A stretch of DNA of 64,000 nucleotides, taken from contig NZ_CP071589.1 in NCBI RefSeq assembly GCF_017357005.1, positions 372,001-436,000 on the forward strand, in the 5' to 3' direction. Positions 29,420-38,279 of this stretch are shown here, in pieces (within the stretch, counting starts at the first letter, position 1; every line of letters begins with the position of its first letter). The notes under the pieces are model-generated. The model searched no databases. It was not told where the DNA came from and was given only the letters and a program-made list of their open reading frames with translations. The translations under genes were made by a program, and so were the position numbers. Origin of the DNA: Staphylococcus simiae (GTDB taxonomy: Bacteria; Bacillota; Bacilli; Staphylococcales; Staphylococcaceae).

Positions 29420-29803
29420 ATGATTAAATGTGTTTGTTTAGTCGCAGAGACTAAAAATCAGATATTATTGGTCCAAGTAAGACATAGAGCTAAATATTAT
29501 TTCCCAGGTGGTAAAATTGAAGTAGGGGAATCTTTGGTTGAAGCACTAATCAGAGAATTAGATGAGGAATTAAATTTAACGCTACGAGAAAAAGACTTAG
29601 AATTTATAGGTACGGTTGTGGGACCAGCATATCCGCAGCTCAATACACTAACAGAATTAAATGGTTTTAGAGCATTAATTGACATTGACTGGGATAAAAT
29701 CTCTATTAATAATGAAATTACGGATATCAAATGGATTGATAAACAGAATAGTGAGCTTATTGCACCAGCAGTTCAACAATGGATTGCACAAGGAGTTAAC
29801 TAA
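29420..29803 (+). CDS. Nudix hydrolase
   Basis: A 127-residue MutT/Nudix-family protein. The Nudix box is GGKIEVGESLVEALIRELDEELN (about 33-55), matching G-x5-E-x7-RE-U-x-EE with N in place of the final G. It hydrolyses a nucleoside-diphosphate-linked substrate; which one is unknown. GGGGTGAG precedes the ATG. The GNAT pseudogene begins 2 bases after its stop, suggesting the two formed an operon. Confidence 0.88.
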   Translation: MIKCVCLVAETKNQILLVQVRHRAKYYFPGGKIEVGESLVEALIRELDEELNLTLREKDLEFIGTVVGPAYPQLNTLTELNGFRALIDIDWDKISINNEITDIKWIDKQNSELIAPAVQQWIAQGVN

Positions 29804-29804
29804 T

Positions 29805-30313
29805 ATGATATTGCAGGATATAACATTAGCACATTATCAGCAAAATGATTTACAAGCTGTAAAACAATTTCAACTATTGGAGATAGATAATAAATTTGTT
29901 AAAACACCATATGACAATATTATTGCAGCTATAGAAGATTATCATAGATATCCTATAATGGTATGGAGAAATAATGATGTGTAGCATTTTTTACGTTACA
30001 TATAGAAAAAGGTGTTGTACCTTTTAGCGAAAACACTCAAGCTATCTTTTTCAGATCGTTCAGTGTAGACGCTCGTTATCGAAAAGAAGGTATTGCTAAG
30101 CAAGTGATGTCTAAGTTGCCATCATTTATAGTACAACAATTTAAAGGTATAAATGAAATCGTTTTGACGGTTAATACGGATAATCCTAAGGCACTCAATT
30201 TATATAAACAACAAGGCTATAGTTATCAAGGTGATAGTTTTTTAGTTGGAAGACCAGTTTATATCATGTCACTAAAGATTAAAGATTCTCTATTATTCAG
30301 GACTGATAAATAA
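29805..30313 (+). pseudogene. GNAT acetyltransferase gene broken by a frameshift and a MITE insertion
   Basis: Codons from ATG 29805 (MILQDITLAHY...) read to TAG at 29982-29984. The protein continues in the next frame (AFFTLHIEKGVVPF...) through a clear GNAT acetyl-CoA motif (YRKEGIAKQVM) and the C-terminal 'LNLYKQQGYSYQGDSF'. One deleted G in GTGGTA would explain the shift. The original 3' end seems to have been SLKIKT plus stop; the palindromic element now changes it to SLKIKDSLLFRTDK. Substrate unknown. Confidence 0.85.
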
Positions 30314-30366
30314 AAAGTGAATAATTTAAAATATAATTATGTATCAGTCCAATTTGGAAGAGAACC
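30284..30366. mobile_element. Palindromic MITE-like element, copy B (83 bp) with 8-bp target duplication
   Basis: Left GATTCTCT and right AGAGAACC ends; perfect direct repeats AGATTAAA flank it (30276-30283 and 30367-30374). Removing the element and one repeat restores the codons AAG ATT AAA ACA TAA at the end of the GNAT gene. Confidence 0.92.
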
Positions 30367-30386
30367 AGATTAAAACATAAATTAAA

Positions 30387-30485
30387 AACCAATCAAATTT
30401 ACCAATGACTATGTTCTTGATAAAGAGGACGGCATGTTTATACCGTTTTAACATAGTACGACTGTAATTTTGATTGGTTATTTTT
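30387..30485 (+). ncRNA. Long nested hairpin, terminator or small structured RNA
   Basis: Three stacked stems: AACCAATCAAATTTAC/GTAATTTTGATTGGTT (one mismatch), ACTATGT/ACATAGT, and ACGG/CCGT. TTTTT ends it. Longer and more layered than an ordinary terminator. The rest of 30486-30708 shows nothing. Confidence 0.5.
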
Positions 30486-30708
30486 ACGTGTAGTATGAAT
30501 AGCTGATGTTATCAACAAAATTTGATGTATATATTATAACTTATCAAAGTTAGAAGCCACTATTATCGTTAGTGGCATATGTTGCATATATCTAGATTAG
30601 TTGATTGTACTAGCAGTGGTTGATTACCAAAGAGTAGATACTGTGTAAGCGATAAAAATGACTGTACTATTATTCTAAAAAGATAGTGATTAATCTGTTG
30701 CTCGTAAG

Positions 30709-31497
30709 TTATTTCATATGAACAGTATCATTTTTTAAGCGTGTATGCTGTCGTTTTTTAATTAACCACGACGTCATCCATGCAGTAATAGGGATACTCA
30801 TGGCCACAGCTATTCCACCTAATAAAATAGATATAAACTCTTGTGCAAATATTTTCGAGTTAATAATGTGTCCAAATGAATAGTTTAATTTAAAAAACCA
30901 AAAAAACAGTGTTAATTGACCTCCAAAAAAGGCGAGATATATAGTGTTAGCTGAAGTAGCTAAAATTTCCCTGCCAACATGCATACCAGACTGAAATAGC
31001 TCGTATTGACTGAGTTTAGGATTAACTTGATATAACTCATATATTGGAGAGCTAATCGTAATTGCTAAATCAATCACTGCCGCAATGACAGCAAGAATAA
31101 TAGTAAATACCATAAATTGAACCATATTAATACCAATGTTCATTGAATAAATATAGGTTTCATCTTGTTGCTCTGTGGCAAAGCCTTGTAAATGTCCAAA
31201 GTATACTGCAAGGTAAATAACAGTAATTAATAAAGTAGTTGTAATGATAGTAGCGATGAAAGCCGCTTGTGTTTTGATATTATAACTATTCAATACAAAT
31301 AAGTTGCAAGCAGCAATAACGATACAAAATACAAATGTGACAATATATATAGGCATACCAAAAATAATAAAAATGATACTAATCACTAAGATGGCAAAGT
31401 TTAAAAATAAAGTTAAATATGATACTAACCCTTTTTTACCACCAAAAATAAGCATTAATATTAAGAGTAAGGCACCTAAAATGACGACTGCATTCAT
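30709..31497 (-). CDS. YibE/F-like membrane protein
   Basis: A 262-residue polytopic membrane protein of the YibE/F family; about six hydrophobic helices, GGKKGL after the first. It overlaps the 3' end of the next gene by 4 bp (ATGA), and both belong to the same family, so they act as a paired unit of unknown function. Confidence 0.83.
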   Translation of the reverse strand: MNAVVILGALLLILMLIFGGKKGLVSYLTLFLNFAILVISIIFIIFGMPIYIVTFVFCIVIAACNLFVLNSYNIKTQAAFIATIITTTLLITVIYLAVYFGHLQGFATEQQDETYIYSMNIGINMVQFMVFTIILAVIAAVIDLAITISSPIYELYQVNPKLSQYELFQSGMHVGREILATSANTIYLAFFGGQLTLFFWFFKLNYSFGHIINSKIFAQEFISILLGGIAVAMSIPITAWMTSWLIKKRQHTRLKNDTVHMK

Positions 31498-32690
31498 AGT
31501 CTAGCCCTCCTTATAGTTTCTCCAAGTTCCATTAATACAATAGTGATAGGAATAGTTAAGACGATGCCTATACCGCCCGTTAAGGCTCGAACGATTTCTA
31601 AAGACCAATTCATTGAAATGGTATAAGTAAGGGTATTAGCATTTTTTAGGTAAATCAAAAACATAGGTAATGATCCAGATAAATATGAAAATAATAAAAT
31701 ATTTGTCATTGTACCCATGATGTCTTGCCCGATGTTTCTACCTGCTAAAGCCCAACGTGTCTTTGAAATATTCGGGGTACGTTGTAAAATTTCGTGCATA
31801 CCGCTCGCAATCGTGATGGCGACATCCATGATAGCGCCTAGAGAACCTATGAGCACTGAAGCTAAAAAGATATCTTTAGGAGGTAAAGATAAAAAATTCA
31901 TTGTTTCATATTTAATACCTTGACCACCAGTGAGCGTAATTACTAATTCAGTGAGCCCGATAGCTAACATTGTACCTGCAATTGTGCTGATAATAGTAAT
32001 GACAGTACGTGCATGCCAACCAGTGACAAGCAATAAGGTGATAACTGTTGAACAAATCATTGCCATTGTCATTAGCAAGAATAAATTCGTATTACTAAAC
32101 GAGTTATGTATATAAATAGCTGTTAGTACGGCAATTGTATTAATCATTAACGATAAGATAGATTGTAATCCTACTTTACGTCCTACTATTAAAACAGTTA
32201 ATAAAAATAAACCTGTTATTGTTACAGTTAATGTATCTCGTTTCTTTTCAATAATATCGGCATCGATCAATTTATCAGAAATATGCAGTAATACTTTGTC
32301 TCCTTTATTAAAGGCTTCAGAGTCTGCTTGAGATTTGACGTAATCATGTTCTATATTAGTTGTTTGTCCTTTGAAATGGCCATTTAATATTTTTAATGTC
32401 AATTGCGTTTTGTATTTAGTGTCATGATTATGTTGGTCATCTGTTATTGATGTTGTTGACAGATGCTTCACTTGTTCTACTTTTCCTATAGGTTGATTGT
32501 ACAAAGAAGTGTTAAATAAAGTGAAAATAATACTGCAAATATAAATAATACAAAAAATGACAATAATAATATTATAAGGCTTCGTAAAAAAATGTCTTTG
32601 TTGCAATAACAAAACCTCAATTCTTTTAGTAATATGCTGATTATACGCCCTTAAAAGCTGTAATTCAAAAATATTAATATTAATTTTCAC
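31494..32690 (-). CDS. YibE/F-family membrane protein, larger subunit
   Basis: Up to 398 residues. After one N-terminal helix an extracytoplasmic-like region (about 55-145) contains the YibE pattern TLKILNGHFKGQT, followed by about seven hydrophobic helices and GSLGAIMDVAITIASGM. The first codon is GTG with no Shine-Dalgarno. A TTG about 30 codons later (start MQQRHFFTKPYN) has GAGG 7 nt upstream and is a good alternative. Encoded upstream of, and overlapping, the smaller YibE/F gene. Role unknown. Confidence 0.83.
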   Translation of the reverse strand: MKININIFELQLLRAYNQHITKRIEVLLLQQRHFFTKPYNIIIVIFCIIYICSIIFTLFNTSLYNQPIGKVEQVKHLSTTSITDDQHNHDTKYKTQLTLKILNGHFKGQTTNIEHDYVKSQADSEAFNKGDKVLLHISDKLIDADIIEKKRDTLTVTITGLFLLTVLIVGRKVGLQSILSLMINTIAVLTAIYIHNSFSNTNLFLLMTMAMICSTVITLLLVTGWHARTVITIISTIAGTMLAIGLTELVITLTGGQGIKYETMNFLSLPPKDIFLASVLIGSLGAIMDVAITIASGMHEILQRTPNISKTRWALAGRNIGQDIMGTMTNILLFSYLSGSLPMFLIYLKNANTLTYTISMNWSLEIVRALTGGIGIVLTIPITIVLMELGETIRRARL

Positions 32691-32699
32691 AAGCGATTA

Positions 32700-33584
32700 T
32701 TAGTAAAAAGTTGATGTTTTAGTCATCAGTTGTTTGATTAAAGTTAATAAAATACCTATATCACTTTTAACATAAGGTTCTTTGGTGATAGCACAGATTG
32801 TTCTTTTTAATTCAGTATGTTCTAAAGTAATGTTTACCCAATCTTGAGAATTAGGCAATGAAATTTGTTTAGGACAAATGATATAGCCATTTTTTTGTTT
32901 TAATATATATTGGGCTAACTGTTTATTACTAATTGTATAAATATCTGTTTTAGTAAATGATTGTAATTGCTTTTTTACTGATGGTGTAACTGAATATAAC
33001 GTATACATGTGACTATTTTCGAATTGTATTAATGGCGGATGAGTTGATAAGGTGATTGGATCATCTGATGGTGCATATAAGTGAAAATGTTCTTCGAATA
33101 AAGGTAACACGTATATGGATTTGTGTTTTTTAATATCATAGTTCAATTCAGTAAAGCCTATATCAATATTGCCATTTAATACTTGATCGATAATAGTATC
33201 CTGTGTCATTAAATTAGGTATGATATGTGTATCGTTTTGTAAATGAAATGATTGTATAAGTGGTAATAACATCATTGATACATCACTCTCTTCGTAGCCA
33301 ATATAAATACTTTTATGTTTACTTAATCCGTGATTTTGAAATTGTTCTATTGTCGTATCTAGATGATCTAATATCGTTAATGCCTCATTAAATAATAATT
33401 TCCCCTCAGATGTAAGCGAGATATTTCTTCCTTGTCTTTGAAACAAAGCGACATTCAATTCTTGTTCGAGTAAAGTAATTTGTCTACTAATGGCAGATTG
33501 TGCGATATTCAATTCTAATGCAGTTTCAGAAATATGTTCGCGCTTAGCTACCTCAACGAAATAGCGCAATTGTTTAATTTCCAT
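32700..33584 (-). CDS. gltC: LysR-type regulator of glutamate synthase (GltC)
   Basis: A 294-residue LysR-family regulator. N-terminal winged helix-turn-helix MEIKQLRYFVEVAKR...SAISRQITLLEQEL (residues 1-45); the effector domain follows to the C-terminus. ATG 33584 has GGAGG 5 nt upstream; a longer reading to 33692 lacks one. It is divergent from gltBD and separated by 177 bp. By analogy to B. subtilis it activates gltBD and represses itself; CcpA and 2-oxoglutarate/glutamate status likely feed in. Confidence 0.88.
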   Translation of the reverse strand: MEIKQLRYFVEVAKREHISETALELNIAQSAISRQITLLEQELNVALFQRQGRNISLTSEGKLLFNEALTILDHLDTTIEQFQNHGLSKHKSIYIGYEESDVSMMLLPLIQSFHLQNDTHIIPNLMTQDTIIDQVLNGNIDIGFTELNYDIKKHKSIYVLPLFEEHFHLYAPSDDPITLSTHPPLIQFENSHMYTLYSVTPSVKKQLQSFTKTDIYTISNKQLAQYILKQKNGYIICPKQISLPNSQDWVNITLEHTELKRTICAITKEPYVKSDIGILLTLIKQLMTKTSTFY

Positions 33585-33648
33585 AAATACCTCCATAACA
33601 ATAGTATGTTTACACGTTATTATACCAATTTCATCTTTGATTAATCTA

Positions 33649-33747
33649 TTTTTTAGAATGATATCTTCTATTTTATATATTGAACAGATCAATTTTTTAG
33701 ATTATAGTAATTATCATTAATAACTAATATCAGAATATTCTAAAAAA
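33649..33747. promoter_or_regulatory. gltC-gltB divergent control region with inverted repeats
   Basis: TTTTTTAGAAT (33649-33659) and ATTCTAAAAAA (33737-33747) are a perfect 11-bp inverted repeat, 77 bp apart. AGAATATTCT lies at 33732-33741. These are candidate GltC boxes on two faces of the intergenic DNA. Confidence 0.5.
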
Positions 33748-33761
33748 GGGGAGTGCGCATC

Positions 33762-36700
33762 ATGCACAATGACAAGTTAATTAAAGGTTTATATGATTAT
33801 CGTGAGGAACATGATGCCTGTGGTATTGGTTTTTATGCGAATATGGATAATAAAAGGTCTCACGACATTATTGATAAATCTCTTGAAATGTTACGACGCT
33901 TAGACCACAGGGGTGGGGTTGGAGCAGATGGAATGACTGGTGATGGTGCAGGCATCATGACTGAAATTCCGTTCGAATTTTTTGAACAACATATTACAGA
34001 ATTTAAAATTCCTGGTGAAGGAAACTATGCTGTAGGATTATTTTTTGCTAAAGAACGAATTAAAGGCTCAACTCATGAATCAATGTTTCATCAATATTTT
34101 GAAAATGAAGGTCTTAAGATATTGGGCTTTAGAGATGTACCTGTCAATAAAACAGCTATTGCTGAACACGTTGCACAGACGATGCCTGTCATTCAACAAG
34201 TTTTTATAGATATTAGCAATATTACTGATGTAACTAAAAAATTATTTTTAGCTAGAAAGCAGTTAGAATATTATACGACAACAAATGATTTAGAACTGTA
34301 TTTTACAAGTTTATCTCATAAGACGATTGTTTATAAAGGGTGGTTACGCTCAGACCAAATTAAAAAGTTATATCTAGATTTATCTAATGAGTTATATCAA
34401 TCGAAATTGGGATTAGTACATTCGCGTTTTAGTACGAATACGTTTCCGAGTTGGAAAAGAGCACATCCAAATAGATTGTTAATGCATAATGGGGAGATTA
34501 ATACCATTAAAGGTAATGTCAATTGGATGAGGGCGCGTCAGCATAAGTTAATCAATACTGTGTTTGGTAAAGATCAACATAAAATATTTAACATTGTTGA
34601 TGAAGATGGTAGCGACTCTGCCATTGTTGATAATGCTTTAGAATTTTTGTCATTATCTATGGAACCGGAAAAAGCAGCTATGCTCCTTATTCCAGAGCCG
34701 TGGCTATACAATAAGTCGAATGATGCCAATGTTCGTGCATTTTATGAATTTTATAGTTATTTGATGGAACCATGGGATGGTCCAACGATGATTTCATTTT
34801 GTAATGGAGACAAAATAGGTGCCTTAACAGATAGAAATGGTCTTAGACCAGGTCGATATACGATTACTAAAGATAACTTTATTGTCTTTTCATCAGAAGT
34901 AGGCGTCGTTGATGTTCCAGAAAGTAATGTGGCATTTAAAGGTCAACTGAATCCAGGAAAGTTATTATTAGTTGATTTTAATGAGCATAAAGTAATTGAA
35001 AATAATGACTTGAAGACACGTATAGCTAACGAATTACCTTATCAAGCGTGGATTGAAAAGTATAAAAAGCGATTTGACTTTGAAAGTATACAATATCGCG
35101 CGTCAGATTGGTCAAATGAGACATTATTTAAATTACAACGTCAATTTGCATACACTAAAGAAGATATCAATAAATATATGCAAGAATTAGTAGAATCTAA
35201 AAAAGATCCAATTGGAGCGATGGGTTATGATGCTCCAATTGCGGTATTAAATGATAAGCCGGAATCACTATTTAATTATTTTAAGCAATTATTCGCACAA
35301 GTTACCAATCCACCTATTGATGCTTATCGAGAAAAAATAGTAACAAGTGAATTGTCATACTTAGGAGGAGAAGGTAACTTAATTAATCCAGATGAGCATG
35401 TGCTAGATAGAATCCAGTTGAAACGTCCAGTATTGAACGAACAACATATTGAAAGTATTGATCACCAAACGTTTAATACGACTTATTTATCAACGTTATA
35501 TGATGGTTCATTGGAAGAAGCTTTAAATCAATTAGGTGAATCCGCAATTCGAGCTGTGACTAAAGGTGCACAAATATTAGTGTTAGATGATAGTGGACTA
35601 GTAGATGACAAAGCATATGCTATGCCTATGTTGTTAGCAATTAGTCATATTCATCAATTACTTATTAAGGAAAATTTACGTATGGATACTAGTTTAGTTG
35701 CTAAATCTGGTGAAACTAGAGAAGTGCATCATGTTGCTTGCTTGTTAGGATATGGAGCTAATGCTGTTGTCCCATACTTAGCACAACGAACAATTGAACA
35801 TATGACGTTGACAGAACAATTGCCTGGCGATGTTAGTGCTAATGTTAAGACATATACTGATGTGTTGTCTGAAGGTGTTATTAAAGTTATGGCGAAAATG
35901 GGTATTTCTACGGTGCAAAGTTATCAAGGAGCACAAATATTTGAAGCTATTGGTTTATCAGATGAAGTTATTAATCGCTATTTTACAGGCACCCAATCTA
36001 AATTATCTGGTTTATCTATCGAACAAATCGATACAGAAAATAAAGCTCGACAACAAAGTGGTAAAGACTTTTTAGAATCAGGAAGTACATTCCAATGGCG
36101 TCAACAAGGACAACATCATGCGTTTAATCCACAAACTATATTTTTATTACAACATGCATGTAGAGACAATGATTATGCTAAGTTTAAAGACTATTCTCAA
36201 GCTGTAAACCATAGTCGTAAAGACCATATTAGACACCTATTAGAATTTAAACCATGTCATCCTATCGATATTGATCAAGTAGAACCAATTAGTGACATTG
36301 TTAAAAGGTTTAACACTGGGGCGATGAGTTATGGTTCTATCTCTGCAGAAGCACATGAAACATTAGCACAAGCTATGAATGAACTTGGTGGTAAGAGTAA
36401 TAGTGGTGAGGGCGGAGAAGATCCTAAACGCTATGAAGTTCAAGTAGATGGTAGTAATAAAGTGAGTGCGATTAAACAAGTAGCATCAGGTCGTTTTGGT
36501 GTGACAAGTGATTACTTACAACACGCTAAAGAAATTCAAATTAAAGTAGCTCAAGGTGCTAAGCCAGGTGAAGGTGGTCAATTGCCTGGTACCAAAGTTT
36601 ATCCGTGGATTGCCAAAACGAGAGGATCGACACCAGGTATTGGTTTGATATCACCACCACCTCATCATGATATTTATTCCATTGAAGACTTAGCACAATT

Positions 36701-38261
36701 AATTCACGATTTGAAAAATGCTAATAAAGACGCTGATATTGCCGTGAAACTAGTATCTAAAACTGGTGTCGGTACAATTGCGTCAGGTGTAGCGAAAGCA
36801 TTTGCTGATAAAATTGTTATCAGTGGCTATGACGGTGGAACAGGAGCGTCACCAAAAACGAGCATTCAACATGCGGGTGTGCCATGGGAAATCGGATTAG
36901 CAGAAACACATCAAACATTAAAACTTAATGATTTAAGAAGTCGCGTTAAGTTAGAAACAGACGGTAAATTATTAACCGGTAAAGATGTAGCGTACGCTTG
37001 TGCGCTTGGAGCGGAAGAATTTGGTTTTGCAACGGCACCACTTGTAGTCTTAGGCTGCATTATGATGCGTGTCTGCCACAAAGATACATGTCCAGTTGGA
37101 GTTGCAACACAAAATAAAGATTTACGTGCTTTATTTAGAGGTAAAGCACAGCACGTAGTTAATTTTATGCATTTTATAGCACAAGAATTAAGAGAAATAT
37201 TAGCTTCTTTAGGATTAAGAAGTGTTGAGGAACTAGTCGGACGTACGGATTTATTACAAAAATCAACGACAATTGATTCGCATAGTAAAGCAGCTTCATT
37301 ACGAGTTGAAAGACTCATTGAAAATTTTGAAGGTACAAATACTAAAGTAATTAAGCAAGATCATCATTTAGATATAGGCTTTGATTTAACTCAATTATAT
37401 GAAACAACCAAACCATATATAGCAGCAGGACAACGTTATACTGGTACTTTTACTGTTAATAATGAACAAAGAGATGTTGGTGTTATTACTGGTAGTGAAA
37501 TTACTAAACGTTATGGTGAGCAAGGTTTACCTGAAAATACCATCAATATTTATACGAATGGGCATGCAGGACAAAGTTTAGCAGCATATGCACCGAAAGG
37601 TTTAACAGTACATCATACAGGAGATGCTAACGATTATGTCGGTAAAGGATTGTCAGGTGGAACAGTCATCGTTAAAGCACCGTTTGAAGAAAGACAAAAT
37701 GAAATTATTGCAGGTAATGTATCATTTTATGGCGCTTCAGGTGGGAAAGCTTTTATTAATGGTAAAGCTGGAGAAAGATTCTGTATTAGAAATAGTGGGG
37801 CAGATGTAGTAGTTGAAGGTATAGGGGATCATGGGCTTGAATACATGACTGGCGGTCACGTCTTAATATTAGGAGATGTTGGTAAAAACTTCGGGCAAGG
37901 TATGAGTGGTGGCGTAGCTTACATTATACCTTCAGATATAGAAACTTTTATTAGAGAAAATCAATTAGATACCTTATTAATGACTACGATTAAATATAAT
38001 GAAGAGAAATTATTGATTAAAGGAATGTTAGAAGAACATATTGCGCAAACAAATAGTACTAAAGCAATTGATATATTAAAAAAATTCAATCACATTGAGC
38101 GTTATGTCGTTAAAGTAATACCTAAAGATTATCAATTAATGATGCAAAAAATTGCATTACACAAGTCTTTAAATAGTAATGAAGATGAAGCAACTTTAGC
38201 AGCATTTTATGATGATAGTAAAGTAATTAATCACACACAACGACCAGCGATTGTGTATTAA
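33762..38261 (+). CDS. gltB: Glutamate synthase large subunit
   Basis: A 1,499-residue enzyme forming two glutamates from glutamine and 2-oxoglutarate with NADPH electrons from GltD. Cys20 (DACGIGF) becomes the N-terminal nucleophile after a 19-residue propeptide. The glutaminase domain spans about 20-430, then FMN-binding TIM barrel; the [3Fe-4S] cluster is CIMMRVCHKDTC near 1106. A C-terminal beta-helix (GXXG repeats, about 1290-1430) ends it. ATG 33762 has AAAGGGGAG 9 nt upstream; a GTG at 33753 is only 1 nt away. Confidence 0.97.
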   Translation: MHNDKLIKGLYDYREEHDACGIGFYANMDNKRSHDIIDKSLEMLRRLDHRGGVGADGMTGDGAGIMTEIPFEFFEQHITEFKIPGEGNYAVGLFFAKERIKGSTHESMFHQYFENEGLKILGFRDVPVNKTAIAEHVAQTMPVIQQVFIDISNITDVTKKLFLARKQLEYYTTTNDLELYFTSLSHKTIVYKGWLRSDQIKKLYLDLSNELYQSKLGLVHSRFSTNTFPSWKRAHPNRLLMHNGEINTIKGNVNWMRARQHKLINTVFGKDQHKIFNIVDEDGSDSAIVDNALEFLSLSMEPEKAAMLLIPEPWLYNKSNDANVRAFYEFYSYLMEPWDGPTMISFCNGDKIGALTDRNGLRPGRYTITKDNFIVFSSEVGVVDVPESNVAFKGQLNPGKLLLVDFNEHKVIENNDLKTRIANELPYQAWIEKYKKRFDFESIQYRASDWSNETLFKLQRQFAYTKEDINKYMQELVESKKDPIGAMGYDAPIAVLNDKPESLFNYFKQLFAQVTNPPIDAYREKIVTSELSYLGGEGNLINPDEHVLDRIQLKRPVLNEQHIESIDHQTFNTTYLSTLYDGSLEEALNQLGESAIRAVTKGAQILVLDDSGLVDDKAYAMPMLLAISHIHQLLIKENLRMDTSLVAKSGETREVHHVACLLGYGANAVVPYLAQRTIEHMTLTEQLPGDVSANVKTYTDVLSEGVIKVMAKMGISTVQSYQGAQIFEAIGLSDEVINRYFTGTQSKLSGLSIEQIDTENKARQQSGKDFLESGSTFQWRQQGQHHAFNPQTIFLLQHACRDNDYAKFKDYSQAVNHSRKDHIRHLLEFKPCHPIDIDQVEPISDIVKRFNTGAMSYGSISAEAHETLAQAMNELGGKSNSGEGGEDPKRYEVQVDGSNKVSAIKQVASGRFGVTSDYLQHAKEIQIKVAQGAKPGEGGQLPGTKVYPWIAKTRGSTPGIGLISPPPHHDIYSIEDLAQLIHDLKNANKDADIAVKLVSKTGVGTIASGVAKAFADKIVISGYDGGTGASPKTSIQHAGVPWEIGLAETHQTLKLNDLRSRVKLETDGKLLTGKDVAYACALGAEEFGFATAPLVVLGCIMMRVCHKDTCPVGVATQNKDLRALFRGKAQHVVNFMHFIAQELREILASLGLRSVEELVGRTDLLQKSTTIDSHSKAASLRVERLIENFEGTNTKVIKQDHHLDIGFDLTQLYETTKPYIAAGQRYTGTFTVNNEQRDVGVITGSEITKRYGEQGLPENTINIYTNGHAGQSLAAYAPKGLTVHHTGDANDYVGKGLSGGTVIVKAPFEERQNEIIAGNVSFYGASGGKAFINGKAGERFCIRNSGADVVVEGIGDHGLEYMTGGHVLILGDVGKNFGQGMSGGVAYIIPSDIETFIRENQLDTLLMTTIKYNEEKLLIKGMLEEHIAQTNSTKAIDILKKFNHIERYVVKVIPKDYQLMMQKIALHKSLNSNEDEATLAAFYDDSKVINHTQRPAIVY

Positions 38262-38279
38262 AGAATAGGGGTTAATCAT

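Noticed and set aside
35830..36075. 81-codon frame within gltB
   Set aside because: Shadow of the glutamate synthase frame.
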